The notes beneath the pieces are model-generated. The model did not search any database. It worked only from the letters and a program-made list of their open reading frames with translations, and was not told where the DNA came from. Of a stretch of 64,000 bases of DNA, positions 8,633 to 17,097 are shown in pieces. The DNA comes from Gemmatimonadaceae bacterium (lineage in GTDB: Bacteria > Gemmatimonadota > Gemmatimonadetes > Gemmatimonadales > Gemmatimonadaceae). A program made the position numbers and the translations under genes. Where the stretch lies: positions 47,036-111,035 of the forward strand of contig DASXKV010000022.1 of the NCBI GenBank assembly GCA_036496605.1, in the 5' to 3' direction. Each line of letters starts with the position of its first letter. The first letter of the stretch is position 1.

Positions 8633-11600
8633 ATGTTCATCTCAGATTTCGCCATCAAGCGCCCACTGATCACCGTGGTGTCGATGCTCGCGCTGGTGGT
8701 CTTCGGCATCTTCGCGCTGCTCAAGCTGAAGACCGACGAGTTTCCGGACGTCGCGCCGCCGTTCGTGTCAGTGGGGATCGTGTATCCCGGCGCCTCGCCG
8801 GACATCGTCGAGAAGCAAGTCCTCGATCCCGTCGAGGAACAGATCCAGGCCATCTCCGGCGTGAAGCAGGTGATGGGCAAGGCGTACGACGGTTATGCGC
8901 TGATCCTCGTCGAGTTCCTGTTTGAAAAAGATCTTAACGAGGCAACGCAGGATATCAGAGACGGGATCTCGACCATTCGATCCGATCTTCCCATTGAAAT
9001 GAAGGAACCGATCATCAAGAAGGAAAATGATACGGACCGGCCCATCGTCTCGCTCGCCCTCTCGTCGACGACATTGTCGCCGGCGGAGATGACGAGGCTG
9101 GTCGATCCCGGCATTACGCGCGAGCTGCGCTCGCTGCCGGGCGTCGCCGACGTGCTGGTATTCGGAAAGCAGGAGCGCGAGCTCACGGTCGAGCTCAAGC
9201 CGCAAGCCTTACAAGCCGTCGGTGTGAGCGTCGGGCAAGTTGTGCAGGCGTTGGAGCTGCAGAACCTGGCGTCACCGGTCGGCCACGTCACGGGCTCGCT
9301 CGACGAGCGCTCGATCCGACTCAAGGGACGGCTCGAGAATCCCGAGGAGTTCACGCATCTCGTGGTCGCCGAACGAAACGGCCAGCTCATTCGTCTTGGC
9401 CAGGTCGCGGAGATCAAAGACGGCACGATCGAGCCGCGCACGCTCGGGCTCTATGAGAGCCGTGAAGCGGTCGGCATCGACGTCAAGAAGTCGAAGGGCT
9501 ACAGCACGACCGATGTTGCCAGTCGATTGATCACGCGCGTGGACGAGATCAAGAAGCGACTGCCGCCGGGCACGACGATCGAGGTCGTCAAGAACTCCGG
9601 CGTTCGCGTCGACCACGCCGTTCACAACGTTCAGGAAGCGCTGATCGAGGGCGCCATCCTCACGGTGCTCGTCGTATTCCTGTTCCTGAACTCGTGGCGC
9701 TCGACGGTGATCACTGGGCTCGCGTTGCCGGTGTCCGTTCTTGCCTCCTTCATCGCCGTCTGGGTGCTCGGGTTCAAGCTCGAGACGATGTCGCTCCTCG
9801 GACTCTCGCTCGCGATCGGTATTCTGATCGACGACGCCATCGTCGTCCGCGAGAACATCGTTAGGCACGTGGAGATGGGGAAGGATCACTACACGGCGTC
9901 TCGCGAGGGCACCGACGAGATCGGTCTCGCCGTGGCGGCGACGACCTTCTCGATTCTCGCTGTATTCGTGCCCATCGGCTTCATGCCCGGTATCGGCGGA
10001 CAGTGGTTCAAGCCATTTGCATTGACGATCGCGTGCTCGGTGCTCGTGTCGCTGTTCGTGTCGTTCTCACTCGATCCGATGCTCTCGGCATACTGGGCGG
10101 ATCCGCATCGACCGGAGCACGAGAAGTGGTGGATCACGAAGCAGCTCGATCGCTTCAATCACTGGTTCAATCGGCAGGCGCAGAACTACAGGACGATCAT
10201 TGCATGGGCGCTGGATCATCGTGCGGCGATGATCACGATCGCCAGCGGCGCGTTCTTCTCGGCCTTCGTACTGCCGTCCAAGGGTCTCACGGGACTCGCG
10301 GGGGCCATCGCCGGCGTCGCGATCGTCGCGTATGCCTTCAGCAAAGAAGGCCTGGAGTGGTGGGGACGCACCCTGATGGCGCTCGGCGGAGTCTTCGCCG
10401 GTGTCGTGCTCGTGAGCGTTGCCAATCCGGTTCGGACCGTTGGCGTTGGATTCTTCCCCGAGGATGACCGCGCCGAGATGACGATTGCGCTTGAGACACC
10501 GCCAGGCTCGAACCTCGAGTACACGCGGCTCAAGGCAGAGGAGGCCGCGCGGGTTGCGCGATCGCACAAGGAAGTTCTCTACACGTATACGACGTTAGGC
10601 AACGGCGCGACCGGCACCGTCGACGAGGGGAACATCTACGTTCGTCTCGTGCCGAAGGACAAACGCTCCATCAGTGCCGAACAGTTCGCCAACGTTCTAC
10701 GCGCCGAAACGAAGCGCGTCGCAGGCGTGACGCTGTCCGTGTTCACGAGCGACTTCGGTGGTGGACGCAAGCAGTTGCAGATGCAGCTTCGCGGCAACGA
10801 CCTCGTCGCGTTGAACCAGGCGGCGGAGATGGTGCGCGAGGAGGTGCGAAGGGTTCCGGGCGCCGTCGACATCGGCCTCTCGACCAAGGGACAGAAACCC
10901 GAGCTCAACGTCGAATTGAATCGCGGCGTCGCTGGCAGCATGGGCATCACCGTCGGCGAAGTCGCGCAGGCGTTGCGCCCTGCGTTCGCGGGCCTCAAGT
11001 CTGGCGATTGGGTGGACCCGAGCGGTGAGACGCGCGACGTGGAAGTTCGACTCTCGCCCGAGTCACGTCGGCGAGCGTCCGACCTCGCGGCGCTGCCACT
11101 CGTCGTCGCCGGACCGAATGGGCTGCCGAGTACTCTGCCACTCGGCCAGGTGGCGACGATTCGCGAGAGCACGGGTCCCGCGATCATCGACCACCTCGAT
11201 CGCGAGCTTGTCGTTACCGTCGAGGCAAACACGTCGGGCCGCGCGTCGGGCGACGTATCCGCCGATATCGAATCGCGCATCAAGAAGCTGACCTTGCCGC
11301 CCGGCGTGCGCTACACGTTGGGCGGTGAGTCGAAGGATCAGAACGAGGTGTTCGGGCAGATCTTCTTTGCGCTCGGCGTCGCGTTGATGTTGATGTACCT
11401 GATCCTCGTCGTGCAGTTCGGATCGTTCCTCGACCCGGTCGCGATCATGATCTCGCTGCCGCTCTCGTTGATCGGTGTGATGGTGTCCCTGGCGATCACC
11501 GGCAACACCATCAACATCATGACCCTCATCGGGGTGATGATGCTCATGGGAATCGTGGCGAAGAACGCGATTCTGCTGATCGATTTCGCGAAGTGGGCGC

Positions 11601-11920
11601 GTGAAAAGGACGGCAAACCCCTTCGTGAGGCGCTCATCGAGGCGGGCGCGATCCGGTTGCGTCCGATTCTCATGACGACGTTCGCGCTGATCGCCGGCAT
11701 GATTCCCGTGGCACTCGGTCGTGGCGAGGGCGCGCAGTTCCGCGCTCCGCTCGGAATCGCGGTTATCGGCGGCGTGATCACGTCGACGTTTCTGACGCTG
11801 CTCGTGATTCCGACGGGCTACGAGATCCTCGACGAGTGGCGTCGGGCATTTGCCCGGTTGACTGGGTATCGGCCGCGTCAGATGACGGCAGAGCACCCGG
11901 TGCCGGCGATGGGAGACTGA
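8633..11920 (+). CDS. RND (HAE1-type) multidrug efflux transporter with extra membrane segment
   Basis: 1095 residues from ATG 8633. An in-frame TTG at 8576 would add 19 residues, but AAGG sits just before 8633 and RND pumps begin MFISDFAIKRP. It is an inner-membrane proton/drug antiporter. TM1 (PLITVVSMLALVVFGIFALL), porter domains, the TM4 acidic pair (AIGILIDDAIVVRENIVRH), and the second porter and TM7-12 regions are all clear, including GIVAKNAILLIDFA. The protein is longer than the usual 1030-1060 residues because about 60 additional hydrophobic residues lie at the TM7 position (bases about 10219-10450), giving what look like two extra helices before VGVGFFPEDDRAEM. Last gene of the tetR operon. 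Confidence 0.93.
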   Translation: MFISDFAIKRPLITVVSMLALVVFGIFALLKLKTDEFPDVAPPFVSVGIVYPGASPDIVEKQVLDPVEEQIQAISGVKQVMGKAYDGYALILVEFLFEKDLNEATQDIRDGISTIRSDLPIEMKEPIIKKENDTDRPIVSLALSSTTLSPAEMTRLVDPGITRELRSLPGVADVLVFGKQERELTVELKPQALQAVGVSVGQVVQALELQNLASPVGHVTGSLDERSIRLKGRLENPEEFTHLVVAERNGQLIRLGQVAEIKDGTIEPRTLGLYESREAVGIDVKKSKGYSTTDVASRLITRVDEIKKRLPPGTTIEVVKNSGVRVDHAVHNVQEALIEGAILTVLVVFLFLNSWRSTVITGLALPVSVLASFIAVWVLGFKLETMSLLGLSLAIGILIDDAIVVRENIVRHVEMGKDHYTASREGTDEIGLAVAATTFSILAVFVPIGFMPGIGGQWFKPFALTIACSVLVSLFVSFSLDPMLSAYWADPHRPEHEKWWITKQLDRFNHWFNRQAQNYRTIIAWALDHRAAMITIASGAFFSAFVLPSKGLTGLAGAIAGVAIVAYAFSKEGLEWWGRTLMALGGVFAGVVLVSVANPVRTVGVGFFPEDDRAEMTIALETPPGSNLEYTRLKAEEAARVARSHKEVLYTYTTLGNGATGTVDEGNIYVRLVPKDKRSISAEQFANVLRAETKRVAGVTLSVFTSDFGGGRKQLQMQLRGNDLVALNQAAEMVREEVRRVPGAVDIGLSTKGQKPELNVELNRGVAGSMGITVGEVAQALRPAFAGLKSGDWVDPSGETRDVEVRLSPESRRRASDLAALPLVVAGPNGLPSTLPLGQVATIRESTGPAIIDHLDRELVVTVEANTSGRASGDVSADIESRIKKLTLPPGVRYTLGGESKDQNEVFGQIFFALGVALMLMYLILVVQFGSFLDPVAIMISLPLSLIGVMVSLAITGNTINIMTLIGVMMLMGIVAKNAILLIDFAKWAREKDGKPLREALIEAGAIRLRPILMTTFALIAGMIPVALGRGEGAQFRAPLGIAVIGGVITSTFLTLLVIPTGYEILDEWRRAFARLTGYRPRQMTAEHPVPAMGD

Positions 11921-11972
11921 TGGCTGCGCGCCGGCCCCTGTACGCGTCAGGCGCGAAAGTGTACGCTTTGGG

Positions 11973-12848
11973 ATGCTCGTGTATCTCAATGGCCAATACG
12001 GTCCCGCGGGTGAGGCGACGGTCTCGGCGCTCGATCGCGGATTCATCTTCGGCGACGGCGTTTACGAAGTGTGGCGGGTGGTGCGCGGCCAACTGTTCGA
12101 GGCGGCGCGCCATCAGGCCCGTCTGGAGCGAGGGTTACGCGAGTTGCGGATCGCGCGTCCCGCAGACGGATCGCTAGAGCGCATCACGGCGATCGCCGCA
12201 CGGCTGTTGAAGGAGAACAGACTCACCGACGGGGACGCGACTCTGTACGTCGAGATCACCAGAGGGACGGCACCACGAACGCACTACTTCCCCCCGGCCG
12301 CCACGGCGCCGACGCTGCTCGTGACGGCGAACACGTTCACGCCGAGCGACGCGCGGTTCACGGGGACGCGCGTCATCACTCAACCGGACGTGCGGTGGCT
12401 ACGGTGCGACCTCAAGACCGTCCAGCTCCTGCCTAACGTCTTGGCTCGTCAGGTGGCAACGGAGGCTGGCGCGAGCGAGGCGATCTTCGTGCGAGACGGA
12501 AACATCACCGAAGGAACGCACACAACCGTATTTGCCGTCGTCGACGGTGTGCTCCGGACGCATCCGGCGAGTCATCTCGTGCTGCCCGGTGTGACTCGCG
12601 ACGTCGTGATCGAGCTCGCGCCTGACGCTGGGATCCGAGTGGACGAAAAGCCGATCGGCGTCGAGGAGCTTTCGCGTGCGACTGAACTGTTCCTCACCGG
12701 CACGACGACCGATGTAACGCCAGTCATCTCCGTAGACGGCCGACCGATTGGGGACGGGTCGCCGGGACCGATTGCGCGTGCCTTGCTCGAACGATTGCTG
12801 GAGCGGATGGGCATGCGCGCCGCGGCGTTCGCGACGTCACGGGATTGA
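11973..12848 (+). CDS. dat: D-amino-acid transaminase (fold-type IV PLP aminotransferase)
   Basis: 291 residues. The opening VYLNGQYGPAGEATVSALDR with GFIFGDGVYEVWRV is typical of D-alanine aminotransferase. The PLP lysine is K148 in LRCDLKTVQLLPNVLA, and the conserved glutamate is E180 in GNITEGTHTTVFAV. It probably interconverts D-Ala/D-Glu and 2-oxo acids for peptidoglycan precursors or D-amino-acid catabolism. A branched-chain or 4-amino-4-deoxychorismate role is less likely, because the spacing and the CDLKT/LLPN box fit Dat. It starts 52 bp after the RND gene and its stop overlaps the TTG start of the DedA gene. Confidence 0.85.
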   Translation: MLVYLNGQYGPAGEATVSALDRGFIFGDGVYEVWRVVRGQLFEAARHQARLERGLRELRIARPADGSLERITAIAARLLKENRLTDGDATLYVEITRGTAPRTHYFPPAATAPTLLVTANTFTPSDARFTGTRVITQPDVRWLRCDLKTVQLLPNVLARQVATEAGASEAIFVRDGNITEGTHTTVFAVVDGVLRTHPASHLVLPGVTRDVVIELAPDAGIRVDEKPIGVEELSRATELFLTGTTTDVTPVISVDGRPIGDGSPGPIARALLERLLERMGMRAAAFATSRD

Positions 12849-13498
12849 GGGCAGGGGGCATTCTGCTTTCCACGCTGCTCATCGTGATCCCGCGTGCGGG
12901 TGACTCGCTCACCGCGCTGCAGCGGCTGTGGGCGTACATAACGCTGGGCGCGACCGGGATCGTGACGGAAGAGGCCGCGCCCCTCGTCGGCGGTCTGATG
13001 GCGCACGATGGGCATCTGAAGCTCGTCGCGGTGGGTCTCTGGATCACCGGTGGCACCTGGGTGGCGGACATCCTCTTGTACTACCTGGGCCGTTGGCGGG
13101 GCGACTGGGTGCGCCAGCGTTGGCCAAAGCTGCGGGAATTCATGCTGCGCGTGTTCAGTCTGGTGCGTCGCCATCCATGGCGCTGCTCGATGGCCGTTCG
13201 ATACGCGTACGGCTTGCGCCTAACATTGCCGCTGGCATGTGGTGCGGCGCGCGTGCCCTTCTGGCTCTACCTGATCGGGAGCGGGATCAGCGCGCTGTCG
13301 TGGGCGTTCCTGTTCACGTTCGCCGGTTGGGGCTTCGGAGAAGCAGCGCTTCGCATCCTCGGGCACGTGCGACGTTACGAAGTGAAGATCGCGCTCGGCA
13401 TCGTCGTCGCCGTGATCATCATGTTCTATCTGATGCGCAAGCGACACGTCGGTGAGGAGGTCGTGGACGCGCTGGAGCGCGAAAGGACTGTCCGGTAG
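12845..13498 (+). CDS. DedA-family membrane protein
   Basis: 217 residues with about 5 hydrophobic helices. DedA/SNARE-associated features are visible: EEAAPLVGGLMAHDG near the N-terminus, GGTWVADILLYYLGRWRGDW, and the amphipathic arginine-rich stretch RRHPWRCSMAVRYAYGLRLT followed by LPLACGAARVPFWLYLIGSG. DedA proteins are linked to lipid-carrier (undecaprenyl phosphate) or phospholipid scrambling and to proton homeostasis. It starts at TTG 12845, overlapping the dat stop codon by 4 bp, which implies coupled translation. Confidence 0.8.
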   Translation: MRAGGILLSTLLIVIPRAGDSLTALQRLWAYITLGATGIVTEEAAPLVGGLMAHDGHLKLVAVGLWITGGTWVADILLYYLGRWRGDWVRQRWPKLREFMLRVFSLVRRHPWRCSMAVRYAYGLRLTLPLACGAARVPFWLYLIGSGISALSWAFLFTFAGWGFGEAALRILGHVRRYEVKIALGIVVAVIIMFYLMRKRHVGEEVVDALERERTVR

Positions 13499-13516
13499 AC
13501 CCTGGATGGCCGCTCG

Positions 13517-14989
13517 TCAGTCGTGTCGTGCGGCGGATTCCTGCAGCAATTCCCAGGCTCGCCTAACGTGCCTCTCTTCCGTTCGGATATTCCCGACCGC
13601 GAGACGCAGTACATACCGCCCATCGAGCTTCGTGTGCGAGAGAAACACTTCGCCGCTCGCGTTGACCCGCTCGAGGATCCGCGCATTTCGGTCATTTAGC
13701 ACTTCCTCATGAATACCGGCCGGGGCATATCGGAAACAGACGAGCGAGAACGGCACCGGCGCCACGACTTCCCACTCCGTCTCGGCGCGCACCCAGTCGG
13801 CAAATTCACGTGCAAGGGCGCAGTGCGTGCGTATGCGCGCCGCGAGGCCGGCGGTGCCAAAGCCACGAATCACCATCCAGAGCTTGAGCGCGCGGAAGCG
13901 GCGGCCGAGCTGAACGCCATAGTTCATGAAGTCGACGACCGACTCGCGCTCGGGCGTGACCAGATACTCGTGCACCAGCGAGAACGCGCGCTCGAGGACG
14001 TCGGGCCGCGTCGTGAAGAAGGCCGAGCAATCGAATGGCGTAAAGAGCCACTTGTGAGGATTCACCACGAGCGAATCCGCGTGCTCGACGCCGGTAAGAA
14101 TGCTGCGCATCTCGGGAACGATCGCGGCAATGCCCCCATAGGCGCCGTCCACGTGCAGCCAGATCTTCTCACGCCGACAGATCTCGGCGATGTGCGGAAC
14201 GGGATCGATACTCGTCGTGCTCGTCGTGCCCACGGTCGCGACGCAGGCGAGCGGGAGGAAGCCGCACGCGTTGTCGTCGGCGATCGCCGCGGCGAGGGCG
14301 CCGGGGCGCATCTGGTAGTCGGCGTCGACGTCGATATGGACGACGTTATCGAGTCCGAAGCCTAACGCGAGCGCCGCCTTGTCGATCGACGAGTGAGCGT
14401 GCGTCGACGTGTAGATGCGAAGGCGCGGCAAGTCGGTGCGACCAGCCATGCCGCGCGCGCGGATGTCGAGCTCGGGCTTCGCCTCGCGCGCCGCGGCGAG
14501 GGCGAGCATGGACGAAATGGAGGCCGTGTCGTTCAGAAAACCGAACCATCCACCGGGCAGGCCGAGCATCTGGCGCAGCCAGTCGGTCGTGACCTGTTCG
14601 AGCTCCGTCGCGGCAGGCGACGTACGCCAGAGCATGGCCTTCACGTCGATCGCTGCGACGAGGAGTTCGCCGATGATTCCGGGTACGGACGAGGAGGTCG
14701 CGAAATAGCCGAAGAATCCCGGATGATTCCAATGCGTGATCCCCGGAACGATCTGCGACTCGAAATCGCGAAGGATCTCGCCTAACGGCTCGGCGAGCTC
14801 GGGCGGCGACGCTGGCAGCATCTCACGGATCTCACCCGGAACGGCACGTGACAAAACGCTCACGCGCTCGGGGTGATCCAGGTACTGCGCGATCCACTCG
14901 AGCGCGGCACGGCCGTGCGTCAGTAGCTCGGCCGTCGGGAGATCTCCGAGGTCCGACGCCGAATGGAGCAGCGGTTCCGTAGAGGACAT
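13517..14989 (-). CDS. PLP-dependent aromatic-L-amino-acid decarboxylase-like enzyme (group II)
   Basis: 490 residues from ATG 14989 (MSSTEPLL). The frame continues upstream to 15202, but that part is an overlap with the ABC permease and is not family-like. Group II decarboxylase landmarks: THWNHPGFFGYFATSSS, the cofactor-stacking region THAHSSIDKAALALGFG, VGTTSTTSIDP, the aspartate motif HVDGAYGGIAA, and the PLP lysine in NPHKWLFTPFDCSAFF. It probably decarboxylates an aromatic amino acid (Phe/Tyr/Trp/DOPA), but substrate specificity cannot be read from sequence. It stands alone between the ABC exporter genes and the convergent DedA gene. Confidence 0.88.
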   Translation of the reverse strand: MSSTEPLLHSASDLGDLPTAELLTHGRAALEWIAQYLDHPERVSVLSRAVPGEIREMLPASPPELAEPLGEILRDFESQIVPGITHWNHPGFFGYFATSSSVPGIIGELLVAAIDVKAMLWRTSPAATELEQVTTDWLRQMLGLPGGWFGFLNDTASISSMLALAAAREAKPELDIRARGMAGRTDLPRLRIYTSTHAHSSIDKAALALGFGLDNVVHIDVDADYQMRPGALAAAIADDNACGFLPLACVATVGTTSTTSIDPVPHIAEICRREKIWLHVDGAYGGIAAIVPEMRSILTGVEHADSLVVNPHKWLFTPFDCSAFFTTRPDVLERAFSLVHEYLVTPERESVVDFMNYGVQLGRRFRALKLWMVIRGFGTAGLAARIRTHCALAREFADWVRAETEWEVVAPVPFSLVCFRYAPAGIHEEVLNDRNARILERVNASGEVFLSHTKLDGRYVLRLAVGNIRTEERHVRRAWELLQESAARHD

Positions 14990-15077
14990 GCCAGCGTTCC
15001 TTGCGATCGACGAATGGAAAATGTAGCGTCCGGCCACTCGATACCTTCGCGACTCCGCCTGCTCATGAGCGTGTCGC

Positions 15078-16154
15078 CTAGCGCCACCGGAACCACTTGA
15101 GGGCCAACCAGAGCGTCGCGATCGCCCACGCCAGCAACAACAGGATCTCCGGACCAACCACGGTCCATCCCTCGCCGCGCAGCATACTCGCTCGTAAGGC
15201 ATTGTTCGTTGCGGTGAGCGGCAGCGCCTGAATCAATGGCTGGAACGCCTTCGGGAAATTCTCCGACGAGAAGAACACACCGGACAAGACCCACATCGGC
15301 ATCATCGTCACATTCATCAGCCCAGACGCGCCTTCGATCGTTTGCGCGCGCGACGCGATCAAGAGACCGAGTCCGCCAAAGGCGAACACGCTAGCGAGAA
15401 TAATGAGCGACAGCTGAATGAACGACCCGCGGACGGGCACGCCGAAAAACACCGCGGCAAAGTCGAGCAGCACGATGACCTCGGCAACGAGCAGCACGAG
15501 CCGCGAAATCAGATACGCCAACAGATACTCCACCCGCGACATCGGTGTCGCGACGAGGCGTTTGAGCAACTTCTTACGGCGCGCGTCGACGATGGTGAAT
15601 CCAAGTCCCCAGATGCTGCTCCCCATGATGTTCATGCCGAGGAGGCCTGGAATGACGAAGTCGATGTAGCGGGAGCCACGTTCGCGCACGTGCGTCTCGC
15701 TCACGCCTACCGTGTTGGCGCGGCCATACCCACGCTGGATCGCGTTGTCGACGAGCAGCCGCGCGCTGCGAGCATCGGGTCGCGTTTCATCGAACTGATA
15801 TTCCACCGTTCCGTCGGCGCGAGGGACAACGACGAGGGCGACGCGTCCGATGCGCAGCGCACCGGACGCGCTGTCGGCCGGGAGCTGCTCGACGGCGAGC
15901 CCCGAATCGGCGCGCGCGGCCGCTGTCACGCGTGTCGCCGCCGCCGACGGACCGACCACGGCGATATGCACGACTTCCGCGGGTCGGTTCCGAAACGCGA
16001 TGCCGAGCCCGATCGCGAGGATGATCGGGAACGCGAATGTCCAGAACACGGCCTCCGGCTCCCGCAGATATTCCTTGAAGCGGACGGACGACAATTGCAC
16101 GAGCGATGGCGAGATGCCAAAGCGCCGCGGGGTGGACGATGCGAATTCACTCAT
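15078..16154 (-). CDS. ABC-2 type exporter permease
   Basis: 358 residues: one N-terminal helix (VFWTFAFPIILAIGLGIAF), a periplasmic domain of about 150 residues, then five helices including DFVIPGLLGMNIMGSSIWGL and the ABC-2 signature region KRLVATPMSRVEYLLAYLIS, ending in LWLALKWFRWR. It pairs with the ATPase at 16147-17097, whose 3' end it overlaps by 8 bp. This half-exporter probably moves a lipid, polysaccharide or small molecule; nothing in the sequence identifies the cargo. Confidence 0.88.
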   Translation of the reverse strand: MSEFASSTPRRFGISPSLVQLSSVRFKEYLREPEAVFWTFAFPIILAIGLGIAFRNRPAEVVHIAVVGPSAAATRVTAAARADSGLAVEQLPADSASGALRIGRVALVVVPRADGTVEYQFDETRPDARSARLLVDNAIQRGYGRANTVGVSETHVRERGSRYIDFVIPGLLGMNIMGSSIWGLGFTIVDARRKKLLKRLVATPMSRVEYLLAYLISRLVLLVAEVIVLLDFAAVFFGVPVRGSFIQLSLIILASVFAFGGLGLLIASRAQTIEGASGLMNVTMMPMWVLSGVFFSSENFPKAFQPLIQALPLTATNNALRASMLRGEGWTVVGPEILLLLAWAIATLWLALKWFRWR

Positions 16155-17097
16155 CGCGCAGCTGCCTCCCCGTCAGGTGGACGAACACGTCCTCGAGGGT
16201 CGCCGAGTGCGTGCGCAGTGCGGCGAGCTGGAGGTCGTGCCGCGTCAGCTCGGCCAACAGCGCCGGCACACTGCGATGGAGCTCGCTCGAGCGCAGCTCC
16301 CACGCGTTGCCGTTGTTCCCGGCGCCGGAGCGCCGCACGCCGCGGACGCCGTCCATCGCGCGCAGCGTCTGTTCGTTCAGGTCGCCGCCGTCGTGAACGA
16401 GCACGAACTCGACCACGTGGTCGGCGCCTAACGACGATATCAGCTCACGAGGTGTGCCAAGCGCGATCACGCGGCCGTGATCGACGATCGCCACGCGATC
16501 GCAGAGGCGCTCCGCTTCGTCCATGTAGTGCGTCGTGAGCAGAATCGAGCGACCCATCGACTTGAATTCCTCTACCAATTCCCAGATCTGGCGACGCGAC
16601 TGCGGATCGAGTCCGGTCGTCGGCTCGTCGAGGAATAGCAGGTCCGGATCGCCCACGATCGCGCATGCCAGCGCGAGCCGCTGCTTCTGTCCACCCGAGA
16701 GCTTGCCGACCCGACCGTCGCGCTTTTCGTCGAGCTGCACGAGCCGAATCACATCATCGACCGCACGACCGCGTTGGTAGAAGCTGCGAAAGAGCTCGAG
16801 CGTTTCGGCGACAGTCAGCTTCTCCGCCAGCTGTGTCTCCTGGAGTTGGATGCCAAGTCGCTCGCGGAGCTCGCGCTCGTCGCTCGACCACCGGCGGCCG
16901 AGCACGACGACCTCCCCTTCGTCTGGCGCGGTAAGCCCCTCGCAGATCTCGACGGTCGTCGTCTTACCGGCACCGTTAGGCCCGAGCAGCCCGAAGCACT
17001 CGCCGGTGGCGATCTCGAGATCGAGTCCGTCCACGGCGACGACGTCGTCGTAGCGCTTGCGCAGCCCCCGCACCGACACCGCCAGTGAATTGCTCAT
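16147..17097 (-). CDS. ABC transporter ATP-binding protein (ABC-2 exporter)
   Basis: 316 residues. Walker A GPNGAGKTT (K45), signature LSGGQKQR (about 133-140), Walker B LLFLDEPTTGLDP (about 153-165) and switch histidine (LLTTHYMDEAERLCDRV) are all present. The C-terminal 90 residues form the extra domain seen in drug/antibiotic-type ABC-2 ATPases. It overlaps the upstream M20 peptidase gene by 4 bp and the downstream permease gene by 8 bp, so all three are translationally coupled. A CGTTAGGC word falls at 16974-16981, next to the Walker A codons. Confidence 0.93.
   Translation of the reverse strand: MSNSLAVSVRGLRKRYDDVVAVDGLDLEIATGECFGLLGPNGAGKTTTVEICEGLTAPDEGEVVVLGRRWSSDERELRERLGIQLQETQLAEKLTVAETLELFRSFYQRGRAVDDVIRLVQLDEKRDGRVGKLSGGQKQRLALACAIVGDPDLLFLDEPTTGLDPQSRRQIWELVEEFKSMGRSILLTTHYMDEAERLCDRVAIVDHGRVIALGTPRELISSLGADHVVEFVLVHDGGDLNEQTLRAMDGVRGVRRSGAGNNGNAWELRSSELHRSVPALLAELTRHDLQLAALRTHSATLEDVFVHLTGRQLRDE

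Noticed and set aside
15342..16538. 398-codon plus-strand frame across the ABC exporter genes
   Set aside because: Antisense to two clearly conserved proteins, with composition typical of shadow frames.
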